Shown: positions 43,557 to 51,557 of the stretch, one piece after another
How positions within the stretch are numbered: the stretch's first letter is position 1
Layout of the letters: each line of letters begins with the position of its first letter
Assembly (NCBI RefSeq): GCF_900104095.1
Contig: NZ_FNJO01000015.1
Coordinates: 95,945 to 159,944, forward strand
Length of the DNA: 64,000 bases
Direction of reading: 5' to 3'
From: Ralstonia sp. 25mfcol4.1
GTDB lineage: Bacteria; Pseudomonadota; Gammaproteobacteria; Burkholderiales; Burkholderiaceae
Position numbers and translations under genes: made by a program
Notes under the pieces: model-generated
Database searches by the model: none
Seen by the model: the letters and a program-made list of their open reading frames with translations, nothing else
What the model was told of the DNA's origin: nothing

Positions 43557-43579
43557 AACATGCATTGGAAATGCATGAA
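43557..43579 (+). promoter_or_regulatory. NsrR operator at the hmp promoter
   Basis: A near-perfect 11-1-11 inverted repeat: left arm AACATGCATTG, central G, right arm AAATGCATGAA. Its inner 19 bp are a perfect palindrome around a 3-nt centre (CATGCATT/AATGCATG). This is very close to the NsrR consensus AAGATGCATTT-N-AAATGCATCTT. It lies 20 bp before the hmp ATG, so binding would block initiation or elongation. Confidence 0.85.
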
Positions 43580-43598
43580 TTCACAGGAGTTTTTGCTG

Positions 43599-44819
43599 AT
43601 GTTGTCCGCTGCTTCCCGCCCCTATATCGATGCCAGCGTCCCCGTGCTGCGCGAGCACGGTCTTGCCATTACCACGCACTTCTACCGCGAGATGTTCGCG
43701 GCGCGCCCCGAGCTCAAGAATCTGTTCAACATGGGCAACCAGGCCAACGGATCGCAGCAGCAGTCGCTGGCGTCCGCGGTGTTCGCCTATGCCGCAAACG
43801 TCGACCGCGCCGATGTGCTGGCGCCCGTGGTGGAGCGCATTGTCCACAAGCACGTGGCCGTCGGCCTGACCTCGGCCCACTATCCGATCGTCGGCAAGTA
43901 TCTGCTCGAAGCCATTGCCGCCGTGCTGGGCGATGCCGCCACCCCGCCGCTGCTGGCGGCCTGGGACGAGGCCTACTGGCTGCTGGCCGGCGAACTGATC
44001 GCCGCCGAGGCGCGCCTGTATGACCGGCACGGCGTCAAGGCCGGCGAACTGCAACGCGTGCGCGTGATCGCCCGCGAGCAGGAGGGCGACCAGGTGGTCT
44101 CGCTCACGCTGGCGGCCACCGACGGCAAGCCGCTGCGCGACTTTGCCCCGGGCCAGTACATCAGCGTGGAAGCCATCCTGGCCGACGGCCATCGCCAGTT
44201 GCGCCAGTACTCGCTGTCTGGCGAGCGCGGCCTGCCCACGTGGCGCATTTCGGTCAAGCGCGAGGACGGCGGCGCCGAAACGCCGGCGGGCGCGGTATCG
44301 AACTGGCTGCACGACAACGCGCATGTCGACACTACGTTGCACGTCAGCACGCCATGGGGCGAATTCGCGCCGGCCATCGATGACCGCCGCCCGATCGTGC
44401 TGATGTCGGCCGGCATCGGCGTGACGCCGATGGTGTCCGTGCTGCGCACGCTGGCCAGGGAAAATCCGCATCGTCCGGTGCTGTTCGCGCACGCGGCCCG
44501 CCATGGCGGGCACCACGCGCATCGCGGCGACCTGGGCTGGGCGCGCGAACGGATGCCGAACCTTCGTACCCACATCAGCTACGAAACCCCGCAGGCTACC
44601 GATGTATCGGGCCGCGACTTCGACCACGCCGGCACGATGCCGATCGAATCGCTGCTCAAGGCCGAAGAGACCTCGGCATTCAACGATGCCCGCTTCTACC
44701 TGTGCGGCCCGCTGGGCTTCATGCAGGCCCAACGTCATGCACTGATCAAAGCGGGGATTCCGGTGGGTCATATCCACCGTGAAGTGTTCGGCCCCGATCT
44801 GCTCGACGACCTGCTCTGA
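43599..44819 (+). CDS. hmp: NO dioxygenase / flavohemoglobin Hmp
   Basis: A 406-residue flavohemoglobin. The globin domain (1-140) has ITTHFYREMFAARPELKNLFNMGNQ and the proximal-His region IVHKHVAVGLTSAHYPIV. The FAD domain (about 150-260) contains RQYSLSG. The NAD domain has VLMSAGIGVTPMVSVLR and FYLCGPLGFM. It converts NO and O2 to nitrate using NAD(P)H, protecting cytoplasmic enzymes. AGGAG lies 9 nt before ATG 43599. Control by NsrR is expected from the operator upstream. Confidence 0.94.
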   Translation: MLSAASRPYIDASVPVLREHGLAITTHFYREMFAARPELKNLFNMGNQANGSQQQSLASAVFAYAANVDRADVLAPVVERIVHKHVAVGLTSAHYPIVGKYLLEAIAAVLGDAATPPLLAAWDEAYWLLAGELIAAEARLYDRHGVKAGELQRVRVIAREQEGDQVVSLTLAATDGKPLRDFAPGQYISVEAILADGHRQLRQYSLSGERGLPTWRISVKREDGGAETPAGAVSNWLHDNAHVDTTLHVSTPWGEFAPAIDDRRPIVLMSAGIGVTPMVSVLRTLARENPHRPVLFAHAARHGGHHAHRGDLGWARERMPNLRTHISYETPQATDVSGRDFDHAGTMPIESLLKAEETSAFNDARFYLCGPLGFMQAQRHALIKAGIPVGHIHREVFGPDLLDDLL

Positions 44820-44931
44820 TCTTCGTCGCCCCCCGGCGCCAGCCGTTGGGCTGGCACGACTGACAGACAATCGACGCATGCGTCTGGTACGCTAGGCGAC
44901 CTCCTGGATTCCGCCGCCTGGCGTATCGCTC

Positions 44932-45615
44932 GTGCCAACCCTGACCCGGCCTGCCTTCCGCTTCGACCTTTCCGCCTCCTGGCTGCCGCGCGCGGCCAGT
45001 CTGTTGCTATTTGTAGCGCTGTGCGCACTGGTCACGCACTGGGTGCTCGTGTTCAGCGCGATGCGGACGATTCCCGTACCCAAATCGGCGCGTATCGCCC
45101 AGACCGAGGCCGTGGAAACCGGTGCGGTGGCCACGCTGTTCGGCGGCAGTGCGCAATCGGGCGTGCGGGATGTCCAGTTGATCGGCGTGGTGGCGGACGT
45201 CGATGGCGTGGGTCCGGCGGCAGCCATCCTGTCGCTGGATGGCGGGCCGCCCAAGGCGGTGCGCGCCGGTGCCTCCCTCTCGTCCCAGATCCGGCTCACC
45301 GAAATTCATGGCCGCAATATCGTGATCGAGCGCAACGGCGTGCGCCAGGAAATTGCGCTGCCGCTACAGAACACCGTATCGGTCGGTCGTCCGGGCAATG
45401 CACCGGCGGCGGCGCCGCCGTCCGGTGCGGCCGCACCGTTGTCGACGCCGATGCCGGCCCCGGTGCAGTCGGCACCGCCGCCGGTGGCCAGTGCGCCGGT
45501 ACAGCAGCCGCCTCAGCAGTTCCAGCCGCAGGCACCCCAACAGCAGGGCCTCGCGCCGCAGCAATTCCAGTCAGTGCCGCCGCACGGCGCCGAGAACCAG
45601 CTGCCAAAAGACTGA
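44932..45615 (+). CDS. gspC: Type II secretion protein GspC
   Basis: A 227-residue inner-membrane protein: a cytoplasmic N-terminus, a helix at about 17-40 (ASLLLFVALCALVTHWVLVF) and a periplasmic homology region. The latter reads VRDVQLIGVVADVDGVGPAAAILSLDGGPPKAVRAG, as in GspC, which contacts the secretin. No PDZ domain follows; instead the C-terminus is a Pro/Gln/Ala-rich tail. The only plausible start is GTG 44932, without a clear SD. It is transcribed away from the other gsp genes and separated from gspG by nsrR-hmp. Confidence 0.85.
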   Translation: MPTLTRPAFRFDLSASWLPRAASLLLFVALCALVTHWVLVFSAMRTIPVPKSARIAQTEAVETGAVATLFGGSAQSGVRDVQLIGVVADVDGVGPAAAILSLDGGPPKAVRAGASLSSQIRLTEIHGRNIVIERNGVRQEIALPLQNTVSVGRPGNAPAAAPPSGAAAPLSTPMPAPVQSAPPPVASAPVQQPPQQFQPQAPQQQGLAPQQFQSVPPHGAENQLPKD

Positions 45616-45790
45616 TCAAATCGTAAAAATACGAGTTTCACAATATTGCGCAATCTTTGACTGTATTGCGGCCGTTTACGGCCCGAGTCGATTCTGTGAG
45701 GCCCGTAACATCGTATTAAAACTGCCAACTTGGCGTGGTTGTCTGCGTTCTAATCCGTACATGCCCAACGTGATGAAAAGGAGCACAGAC

Positions 45791-46396
45791 ATGCAACGCA
45801 ATCACAAGACGCACATCCTGAAGAGCTTTATCGCCGCCTCGGCCGTGTTCATGGCCGCGGGTGCCGCCTTTGCGCAAACCACGCCGGCCCCCGCTGCGCC
45901 GCAGGCCGCTCCGCAGGGCGGCCCCGCGCCTCACCATCGCATGGGCGGACCGGGCGAGCACCACCATGGCGGCATGATGTGGATGAAGTCGGTCGACACC
46001 GACGGCGATGGCACGATCTCGAAGGCCGAAGCCGATGCGATGTTCAACAAGATCGATACCAACCACGACGGCAAGCTCGACAAGACCGAGCTGGCCGCCT
46101 ATCGCAAGGCTGCCTGGGAACAGCGTCGCGCCGAGATGAAGGCCGAATTCGAGGCCAAGTTCAAGGCTGCGGACAAGAACAACGACGGTGCGCTGACGCG
46201 CGACGAGTTCAAGGCTGCCTTTCCGCGCATGGCCGACCGCTTCGACAAGCTCGACGCCAACCGCGACGGCAAGGTGACCATGGCTGAAATCCAGTCGGAC
46301 ATGCAGAAGATGCACAAGGACCGGATGGATCGCATGCAGCGTCGCGGCCCTGACGGAGCCTCGGCCCCGTCCGTTCCGTCGTCAAGCGGCAACTAA
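45791..46396 (+). CDS. Exported EF-hand calcium-binding protein
   Basis: A 201-residue protein with a Sec signal (about 1-29, AAFAQ) and a His/Gly/Met-rich stretch (HHRMGGPGEHHHGGMMWM). Four EF-hand-like loops follow: DTDGDGTISKAE, DTNHDGKLDKTE, DKNNDGALTRDE and DANRDGKVTMAE, each with Asp at 1, 3, 5 and Glu/Asp at 12. A coiled Ala/Lys/Glu linker sits between the second and third. It is likely a periplasmic calcium sensor or buffer; the His/Met patch may also bind metals. AAGGAG lies 8 nt before the ATG. Confidence 0.85.
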   Translation: MQRNHKTHILKSFIAASAVFMAAGAAFAQTTPAPAAPQAAPQGGPAPHHRMGGPGEHHHGGMMWMKSVDTDGDGTISKAEADAMFNKIDTNHDGKLDKTELAAYRKAAWEQRRAEMKAEFEAKFKAADKNNDGALTRDEFKAAFPRMADRFDKLDANRDGKVTMAEIQSDMQKMHKDRMDRMQRRGPDGASAPSVPSSSGN

Positions 46397-46419
46397 ACCC
46401 TTGCCCCGGCAACAGCCAG

Positions 46420-46446
46420 GCGCGGCCTTCGGGTCGCGCTTTTTTG
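46420..46446 (+). terminator. Intrinsic terminator after the EF-hand gene
   Basis: An 8-bp GC-rich stem with a TTCG tetraloop (GCGCGGCC/GGTCGCGC, one G-U) is followed by TTTTTTG, 24 bp after the stop. Confidence 0.88.
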
Positions 46447-46605
46447 TTTTGGCTGGCACCATCCTTGCCTTGCCCACGTGACGCATGCGCCCGCTGCATA
46501 TGACTGCCGTACTAGTCCCTGCATGAAATAAATTGCGGACTTGTGCACGACTTGCTAAATTTGCGCAAAAAAATTGCCGACAAACATATTGCGGAGCAAC
46601 AAAAC

Positions 46606-47100
46606 GTGAGCAAGGTGGAGCTGGACAAGATCGACCGGAAGATTCTGGAGGTCCTGCAGACCAACGGGAGGCTGACCAACCTGGAAGTGGCGGAGCGCGT
46701 GAATCTGTCGCCGAGCCCCTGCCTGCGCCGCATCCGTCGGCTCGAGGAAATTGGCGTGATTCGCCAGTATGCGGCGCTGCTCGAACCGAACAAGATCGGG
46801 CTGGGCCTGCTTGCCTATATCAATGTGCGGTTGGAAAAGCAGGGCGGCACGCCCAAGGGCAAGGCGCCGCTGGACCTGTTTCGTGCCGCCATCCAGACCT
46901 GGCCGGAAGTGGCCGCCTGCCACGCCATGACGGGCGAGATGGATCTGCTGCTCAAGGTCTATGTCGAAGATATGGAGCACTTTGCGCGCTTCATGCAGGA
47001 ACAATTGCTGGCGCATCCGTCGGTGATCGATGTGCGTTCCAGCTTTGCACTGGAGTCGATCAAGGACACCACGGCGCTGCCCGTGGCCGGGGGAGCCTGA
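46606..47100 (+). CDS. lrp: Lrp/AsnC family transcriptional regulator
   Basis: A 164-residue Lrp-type regulator. The helix-turn-helix is KIDRKILEVLQTNGRLTNLEVAERVNLSPSPCLRRIRRLEE, and the RAM effector domain follows with CHAMTGEMDLLLKVYVEDM. It matches the leucine-responsive Lrp branch in length and in the SPSPCLRR recognition helix. GTG 46606 has GGAG 9 nt upstream; the longer frame from 46543 starts with unlikely residues. It probably controls amino-acid metabolism genes outside the window. Confidence 0.88.
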   Translation: MSKVELDKIDRKILEVLQTNGRLTNLEVAERVNLSPSPCLRRIRRLEEIGVIRQYAALLEPNKIGLGLLAYINVRLEKQGGTPKGKAPLDLFRAAIQTWPEVAACHAMTGEMDLLLKVYVEDMEHFARFMQEQLLAHPSVIDVRSSFALESIKDTTALPVAGGA

Positions 47101-47137
47101 CAGCGGCGCAAGCCGCACTTGGGTCCGCACCAAACAG

Positions 47138-47168
47138 AAACGGCGCACCTTGCGGGTGCGCCGTTTTT
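47138..47168. terminator. Bidirectional terminator between lrp and the GNAT gene
   Basis: A 9-bp stem CGGCGCACC/GGTGCGCCG with a 5-nt loop is flanked by AAA and TTTTT. It lies between the convergent stops of lrp (47100) and the GNAT gene (47191). Confidence 0.88.
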
Positions 47169-47190
47169 CATTCGGGGTCGCCGGACGGGG

Positions 47191-47889
47191 TCAGGCGGTG
47201 CCTTTCTGCGGCACCAGCGAGCGCCAGAAACGCAGGCCAAATCGGCGGACATCGCGCAGATTGCGCCGGACCATGTAGTCGAGGTCCGCCACCTGTTCGT
47301 CGATCGCCTCGGTCAGGCGGCTCACCGTGTCGGCGGGCGGCAGTTCCAGGTAGGCATCGGCTTCGCCATAGGCGTATTGCACCTTCATGCCGGCCTTCTT
47401 GGCGATGTGCATCATCGCCGCGTTACGCGACAGGCAGTGCATGTACAGCGTGCGGACGCTGGTATTGCGGCCGTGCATGGCGGCGCGCTGGAACAAGGCG
47501 CTGCCGATGCCCCGGCCCCGGGCGCTCTTCGACACCGACACGCCGAACTCGGCAACGCGGCCCTGGGCGTTGTCGCGCAGGTTTGCGAAGTGGCCGACGC
47601 CAACCAGTTCCAGGTGCTCGTCATAGACGCCAAACACGCTGTCGTGGTCGAAATCGATGCTTTCCACATAGGCTTCGATCACGTGGTTGCCAACCGACTG
47701 GCCAAAACGGAGCAGGCGATCTTCCTCGCCCAGGGCGAGAAAATGCTTCTGCAGACGCGAGCGATGATGGGCAGCCAGTTCGCGCACCAGTGTGGTGTGA
47801 CGCTGGGTTGCCTGGCTCGCCTCGGCTGCGCGGCGAAGATCTTCGTCGGTGACTGCGCCGACGGCCTTGCTCAGTTCGAGCGGGTTCAC
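47191..47889 (-). CDS. GNAT N-acetyltransferase
   Basis: A 232-residue protein. The acetyl-CoA-binding motif SKSARGRGIGSALFQRAAMH lies at about 121-140, preceded by GRVAEFGVSVS and followed by MHCLSRNAAMMHIAKKAGM. N-terminal (about 1-60) and C-terminal (about 180-232) extensions flank the GNAT core and have no recognised domain. The acceptor is unknown. It starts with GTG 47889, with AAGGA 7 nt upstream. Confidence 0.8.
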   Translation of the reverse strand: MNPLELSKAVGAVTDEDLRRAAEASQATQRHTTLVRELAAHHRSRLQKHFLALGEEDRLLRFGQSVGNHVIEAYVESIDFDHDSVFGVYDEHLELVGVGHFANLRDNAQGRVAEFGVSVSKSARGRGIGSALFQRAAMHGRNTSVRTLYMHCLSRNAAMMHIAKKAGMKVQYAYGEADAYLELPPADTVSRLTEAIDEQVADLDYMVRRNLRDVRRFGLRFWRSLVPQKGTA

Positions 47890-48247
47890 TTGGTTTCCTT
47901 CTTCAGTGATCGGTATAAAAATAGCACCGTCGCGGTGGTCGTCCCTGCTCTTTCATCCAACTCTGTGCGGCATGAGTTCGATTTGTGATCCAGAATGCTG
48001 GATTCGGGCAAACACTAGGTTGCTGCGGCGCGAAAAGTATTGTAGTGGAATTGTCAGTCTCGCGTAAGCTACCCATCCGCCAAACCGTGGCGCGAAAGCG
48101 GGTCAGATAGAAAAATACTGACAATTCAATAAGTTATGAACGCGGCTGGGACGTCGACGGTGTGTGGGTTGTGGATTTGCTGCAACGCCGCACCCGGCTG
48201 GCTTGTCTGTCGCATCGATCCCCCAAGGGAAAGACAAAGCCCCATTC
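47890..48247. other. Divergent intergenic region with an 11-bp inverted repeat
   Basis: No gene is visible in these 358 bp. A perfect inverted repeat (GAATTGTCAGT at 48048-48058 and ACTGACAATTC at 48117-48127) encloses 58 bp. A possible leftward -10 TACAAT overlaps the left side at about 48040-48045. The area must supply promoters for the leftward GNAT gene and rightward kefF. Confidence 0.5.
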
Positions 48248-48838
48248 ATGAACGAGCCACCGATTGTTGTGATCTATGCGCATCCTGCGCCCCGACGCTC
48301 GCGCGTCAACCATCCCCTTGCCGAAGCCCTTGCCGAACTGCCCCATGTGGCAGTGCGTGAGCTTTACAACCTCTATGTCGACTACGACATCGACGTCGTA
48401 GCGGAACAGCGGCTGCTGTCGACCGCCGAAACCGTGGTGCTGCTGTTCCCGGTGCGCTGGTACAGCGTGCCGGCGCTGATGAAGCTCTGGCTCGACGACG
48501 TGCTCGAAATGGGTTGGGCCTACGGGCCCGGCGGCACGGCGCTGCGCGGCAAGTCGATGCTGGCCGTGGTCAGCGCGGGCGGCCAGGCGGATGCTTACGG
48601 TCCCGACGGCGCCCACGGCCATCCGATCGGCGATTTCCTGCTGCCGCTGGAGCAGACCGCCCTGCAATGCGGCATGAGCTGGATGCCCCCGATCGTGCTG
48701 CACGACGCCGACCGCGCCGACACCGACGCCGTGGCGCTGCACATCGAACACGTGGCGCGCCATCTGGCGGCGCCGCCGCTGCCCCCGGAAACACAGGAAT
48801 GGCCGGCATCCGAGGTCAGCGGGGAGGACGCGCAATGA
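48248..48838 (+). CDS. kefF: KefF-like NAD(P)H quinone oxidoreductase, ancillary subunit
   Basis: A 196-residue flavodoxin-fold quinone reductase. It begins IVVIYAHPAPRRSRVNHPLAEAL (phosphate loop), then VVLLFPVRWYSVPALMKLWLDDVLEMGWAYGPGG, a KefF/MdaB signature. In E. coli KefF binds the KefC antiporter and enhances its response to electrophile-glutathione adducts. Its stop overlaps the kefC ATG (ATGA), strongly supporting a joint complex. Confidence 0.87.
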   Translation: MNEPPIVVIYAHPAPRRSRVNHPLAEALAELPHVAVRELYNLYVDYDIDVVAEQRLLSTAETVVLLFPVRWYSVPALMKLWLDDVLEMGWAYGPGGTALRGKSMLAVVSAGGQADAYGPDGAHGHPIGDFLLPLEQTALQCGMSWMPPIVLHDADRADTDAVALHIEHVARHLAAPPLPPETQEWPASEVSGEDAQ

Positions 48839-50655
48839 ACCAGCATGACTTCCTGATTGCCCTGCTGGTGTTCCTGGTGGCGGCCGTGGTGGCCGTGCCG
48901 GTCGCGCGCCGATTCCAGCTGGGCGCGGTGCTGGGCTACCTGATCGCGGGTGCCGCCATCGGCCCGTTTGCCTTGCGCCTGGTGACCAACGTCGAGTCGA
49001 TCCTCCATTTCTCGGAGTTCGGCGTCGTACTGATGATGTTCGTGATCGGGCTCGAACTGGAGCCGCGCAAGCTCAAGGCGCTGAAGCAGAGCATCTTTGG
49101 CTACGGTTCGATACAGATGGCGGCGTGCGCGTTGGCCATCGGCATTGTTGCAGCCCTGTTCGGCGCGCCCTGGCAGGTCGCCATCGTCGCCGGGCTGGGC
49201 CTGGCGCTGTCGTCCACCGCCATCGCGTTTGCCACGCTGGCAGAGCGCAACCTGATGCAGACCGGCGCTGGCGCCGCCAGCTTCGGCATTCTGCTATTTC
49301 AGGATATCGCCGCGATTCCGATGATCGCGCTGCTGCCGCTTCTGGCGGCGGACGGCGCGGGTGCCACGGCCCACGGCCCGGAGAACTGGCAGACCGCCGC
49401 CAAGGCGGTGGCCGTGATTGGCGCGGTGGTCGTGGGCGGCCGCTACCTGGTGCGGCCGGCCTTGCGCGTGATTGCCCGCACCGGCATGCGCGAGATGTTC
49501 ACCGCGTTTTCGCTGCTGCTGGTGGTCGGCATCGCGCTGATGATGGACGCCGTGGGCCTGTCGATGGCGCTTGGCACCTTCGTGGCCGGCGTGCTGCTGG
49601 CGGACTCGGAATATCGCCACGCGCTGGAGGCCGACATCGAGCCGTTCAAGGGCCTGCTGCTCGGTCTGTTCTTCATGGCGGTGGGCATGTCGATCGATTT
49701 CGGCATCCTCGCGCAGCAGCCCGGCAAGGTGATGGGCTTCGTGGCGGCGTTCGTGCTGATCAAGACCGCGGTGCTGACGCTGCTGGCCAAACGCTTCCGG
49801 GTGTCGCGCGGGCAGTGGCTGCTGTTTGGCCTGCTGATCTCGCAGGGCGGCGAATTTGCGTTCGTGGTATTTGCCGAGGCGCGCACGGTCGGCCTGCTGC
49901 CCAGGGAAACCGAGGCGCTGCTGGTGCTGATCGTGGCGCTGTCGATGGTGGCCACGCCGCTGTTGCTGCTGCTGTTCGACCAGTTGCTGGCCCCGCGTCT
50001 CAACGCGATGTCGAAGCGGCCCGACGACGAGATCACCAATCATCACAATCCGGTGATCATTGCCGGGTTTGGGCGCTTCGGCCAGATCATAGGGCGCCTG
50101 CTGTATGCGCAGGGCATTGGCGTGACAGTGCTGGACCATGATCCAGACCAGATCGAATTCCTGCGCCAGTACGGCTTCAAGATCTTCTACGGCGATGCCA
50201 CGCGCATGGACCTGCTCGAAGCGGCCGGCGCCGGCGAGGCGAAGATCCTGATCGTGGCCATCGAGGACCTGGACGACAACCTCGGGCTGATCGACAAGGT
50301 GCGCCACCGCTGGCCGGACCTGAAGATCTACACGCGGGCGCGGCATGTGTCGCACGTCTACCAGCTCATGGATCGCGGCATCGGCATCGACAACTACGAG
50401 CGCGAGATGTTCGAGGGTTCGTTGATGCTGGGACGCAAGGTGCTGGAGGGACTGGGCTTCGACCGGGTGGAGGCGCGTGGCGTGGCGCTGCGCTTCCGGC
50501 GCCACAATATCGAGGCCATCGACCGCTTCTATCCGTACTACAAGGATCAGAAAAAGCTGGTCTCGCTGGCCAAGCAGGCGCGCGACGAACTGGAGGAGAT
50601 GTTCCGCCAGGACCGCGACCAGCGGCGCAAGCAGGAAGATGCCGAATGGTCCTGA
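48835..50655 (+). CDS. kefC: Glutathione-regulated K+/H+ antiporter, KefB/KefC type (CPA2)
   Basis: A 606-residue CPA2 transporter. The N-terminal membrane part (about 1-380) holds twelve or so helices with QLGAVLGYLIAGAAIGPF and GILLFQDIAAIPMIALLPL, including the ion-site Gln-Asp. A RCK/TrkA-N nucleotide-binding domain spans about 400-520 (PVIIAGFGRFGQIIGRLLYAQG, DHDPDQIEFLRQYGFKIFYGDATR). The charged C-terminal helix ends RDQRRKQEDAEWS. Kef systems expel K+ and acidify the cytoplasm during electrophile stress. Coupled to kefF. Confidence 0.9.
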   Translation: MNQHDFLIALLVFLVAAVVAVPVARRFQLGAVLGYLIAGAAIGPFALRLVTNVESILHFSEFGVVLMMFVIGLELEPRKLKALKQSIFGYGSIQMAACALAIGIVAALFGAPWQVAIVAGLGLALSSTAIAFATLAERNLMQTGAGAASFGILLFQDIAAIPMIALLPLLAADGAGATAHGPENWQTAAKAVAVIGAVVVGGRYLVRPALRVIARTGMREMFTAFSLLLVVGIALMMDAVGLSMALGTFVAGVLLADSEYRHALEADIEPFKGLLLGLFFMAVGMSIDFGILAQQPGKVMGFVAAFVLIKTAVLTLLAKRFRVSRGQWLLFGLLISQGGEFAFVVFAEARTVGLLPRETEALLVLIVALSMVATPLLLLLFDQLLAPRLNAMSKRPDDEITNHHNPVIIAGFGRFGQIIGRLLYAQGIGVTVLDHDPDQIEFLRQYGFKIFYGDATRMDLLEAAGAGEAKILIVAIEDLDDNLGLIDKVRHRWPDLKIYTRARHVSHVYQLMDRGIGIDNYEREMFEGSLMLGRKVLEGLGFDRVEARGVALRFRRHNIEAIDRFYPYYKDQKKLVSLAKQARDELEEMFRQDRDQRRKQEDAEWS

Positions 50656-50714
50656 GCCCGCCCCGGCAGCCGTCCGGTGGCTGAAGCGGGCTGGGACGCG
50701 AAGGGCCCGACCCG

Positions 50715-50840
50715 CCCGATCAGCCCGATCAGCCCGATCAGCCCGATCAGCCCGACCAGCCTGACCAGCCTGACCAGCCTGACCAGCCCGACCAGCCCGA
50801 CCAGCCCGACCAGCCCGACCAGCCTGATCAGCCTGATCAG
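50715..50840. repeat. 9-bp tandem repeat array (14 units)
   Basis: Fourteen contiguous 9-bp units of the form CC(C/T)GA(T/C)CAG occupy 126 bp. In order there are four CCCGATCAG, one CCCGACCAG, three CCTGACCAG, four CCCGACCAG and two CCTGATCAG. Only two positions vary, and variants are clustered in blocks, which points to stepwise duplication by slippage. It lies between the kefC and tetR stops. Reads as a period-3 peptide in every frame, but no gene start supports coding. Confidence 0.92.
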
Positions 50841-50868
50841 CCTGCCCGGCTCAGTCGCCCCGGTCGGC

Positions 50869-51513
50869 TCAGTCGGCCCGGTCGCCCCGGTCGCCCCGGT
50901 CGGCACCCGGCATGCCCGGTGCCAGGCCGTGTTCGAGCAGCCCGACCACCATCTCGGCGAATGCCCCGTATGACAGCCGGCCACCGGGTTTGAGCCAGGT
51001 GAAGGTCCAGTTGATCATGCCGAACACGGTCATGGTCAGCGCGGTCTGGTTGTCGCGTGTCACGCGCTCCGGATAGGCGCGCTGCAGCAGGCGCGCGAAC
51101 GCCGCCACCACGTCGCGCTCGCGCTGCAGGATCTGGTCGCGCTGCTCCTCGGCCAGAAACTTCACATCGTTGATCAGCGCGATATGGCGCGTTTGCGACG
51201 TCTCGTACTCGGCCAGGAAGGCGCGCAGCAGATGGGCGAATGTCTCGCGATGGCCGCGCGACTGGCGCGTGCCTTCGGCCTCCACCTCCGTGACGATCTG
51301 CATCAGCTGCCGGGTGTAGCGGTCCAGCAGGTCGAACAGGATCGCTTCCTTGCTCTCGTAATAGTGGTAGAGCCTGGCCTTGGACGTGCCGCAGGCCGCA
51401 GCCAGGTCGGCCATCGAGGTGCTGGGGTAGCTGGAGGCGGCAAAGGCGGCGGCCGCCAGGTCGAGAATCTGTTCGCGTTGCGCCTCGAAATCGGGCGCCT
51501 TGGTTCGTGCCAT
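50869..51513 (-). CDS. paaR: TetR-family regulator, probable PaaR
   Basis: A 214-residue TetR regulator. The N-terminal helix-turn-helix is REQILDLAAAAFAASSYPSTSMADLAAACGTSKARLYHYYESKEAILFDLL, with a C-terminal ligand domain. Its position near the paa operon, and a TetR-type palindrome overlapping the paaA promoter, suggest PaaR, which responds to phenylacetyl-CoA. The last residues GADRGDRGDRAD are encoded by short 9-bp-like repeats that continue the nearby array, so the tail looks extended by repeat expansion. Confidence 0.8.
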   Translation of the reverse strand: MARTKAPDFEAQREQILDLAAAAFAASSYPSTSMADLAAACGTSKARLYHYYESKEAILFDLLDRYTRQLMQIVTEVEAEGTRQSRGHRETFAHLLRAFLAEYETSQTRHIALINDVKFLAEEQRDQILQRERDVVAAFARLLQRAYPERVTRDNQTALTMTVFGMINWTFTWLKPGGRLSYGAFAEMVVGLLEHGLAPGMPGADRGDRGDRAD

Positions 51514-51557
51514 AGGGGTCGGATCGATCCGCCTGTTGTTCTGTTATCGGTACGGCG

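Noticed and set aside
50715..50840. CRISPR-like array
   Set aside because: Units are 9 bp and contiguous, with no spacers and no cas genes; it is a minisatellite.
50677..50973. Collagen-like or three-residue-repeat protein encoded by the 9-bp array
   Set aside because: A 9-bp repeat yields a period-3 peptide in any frame. No ribosome site or conserved flank supports translation, and the frame overlaps the TetR gene.
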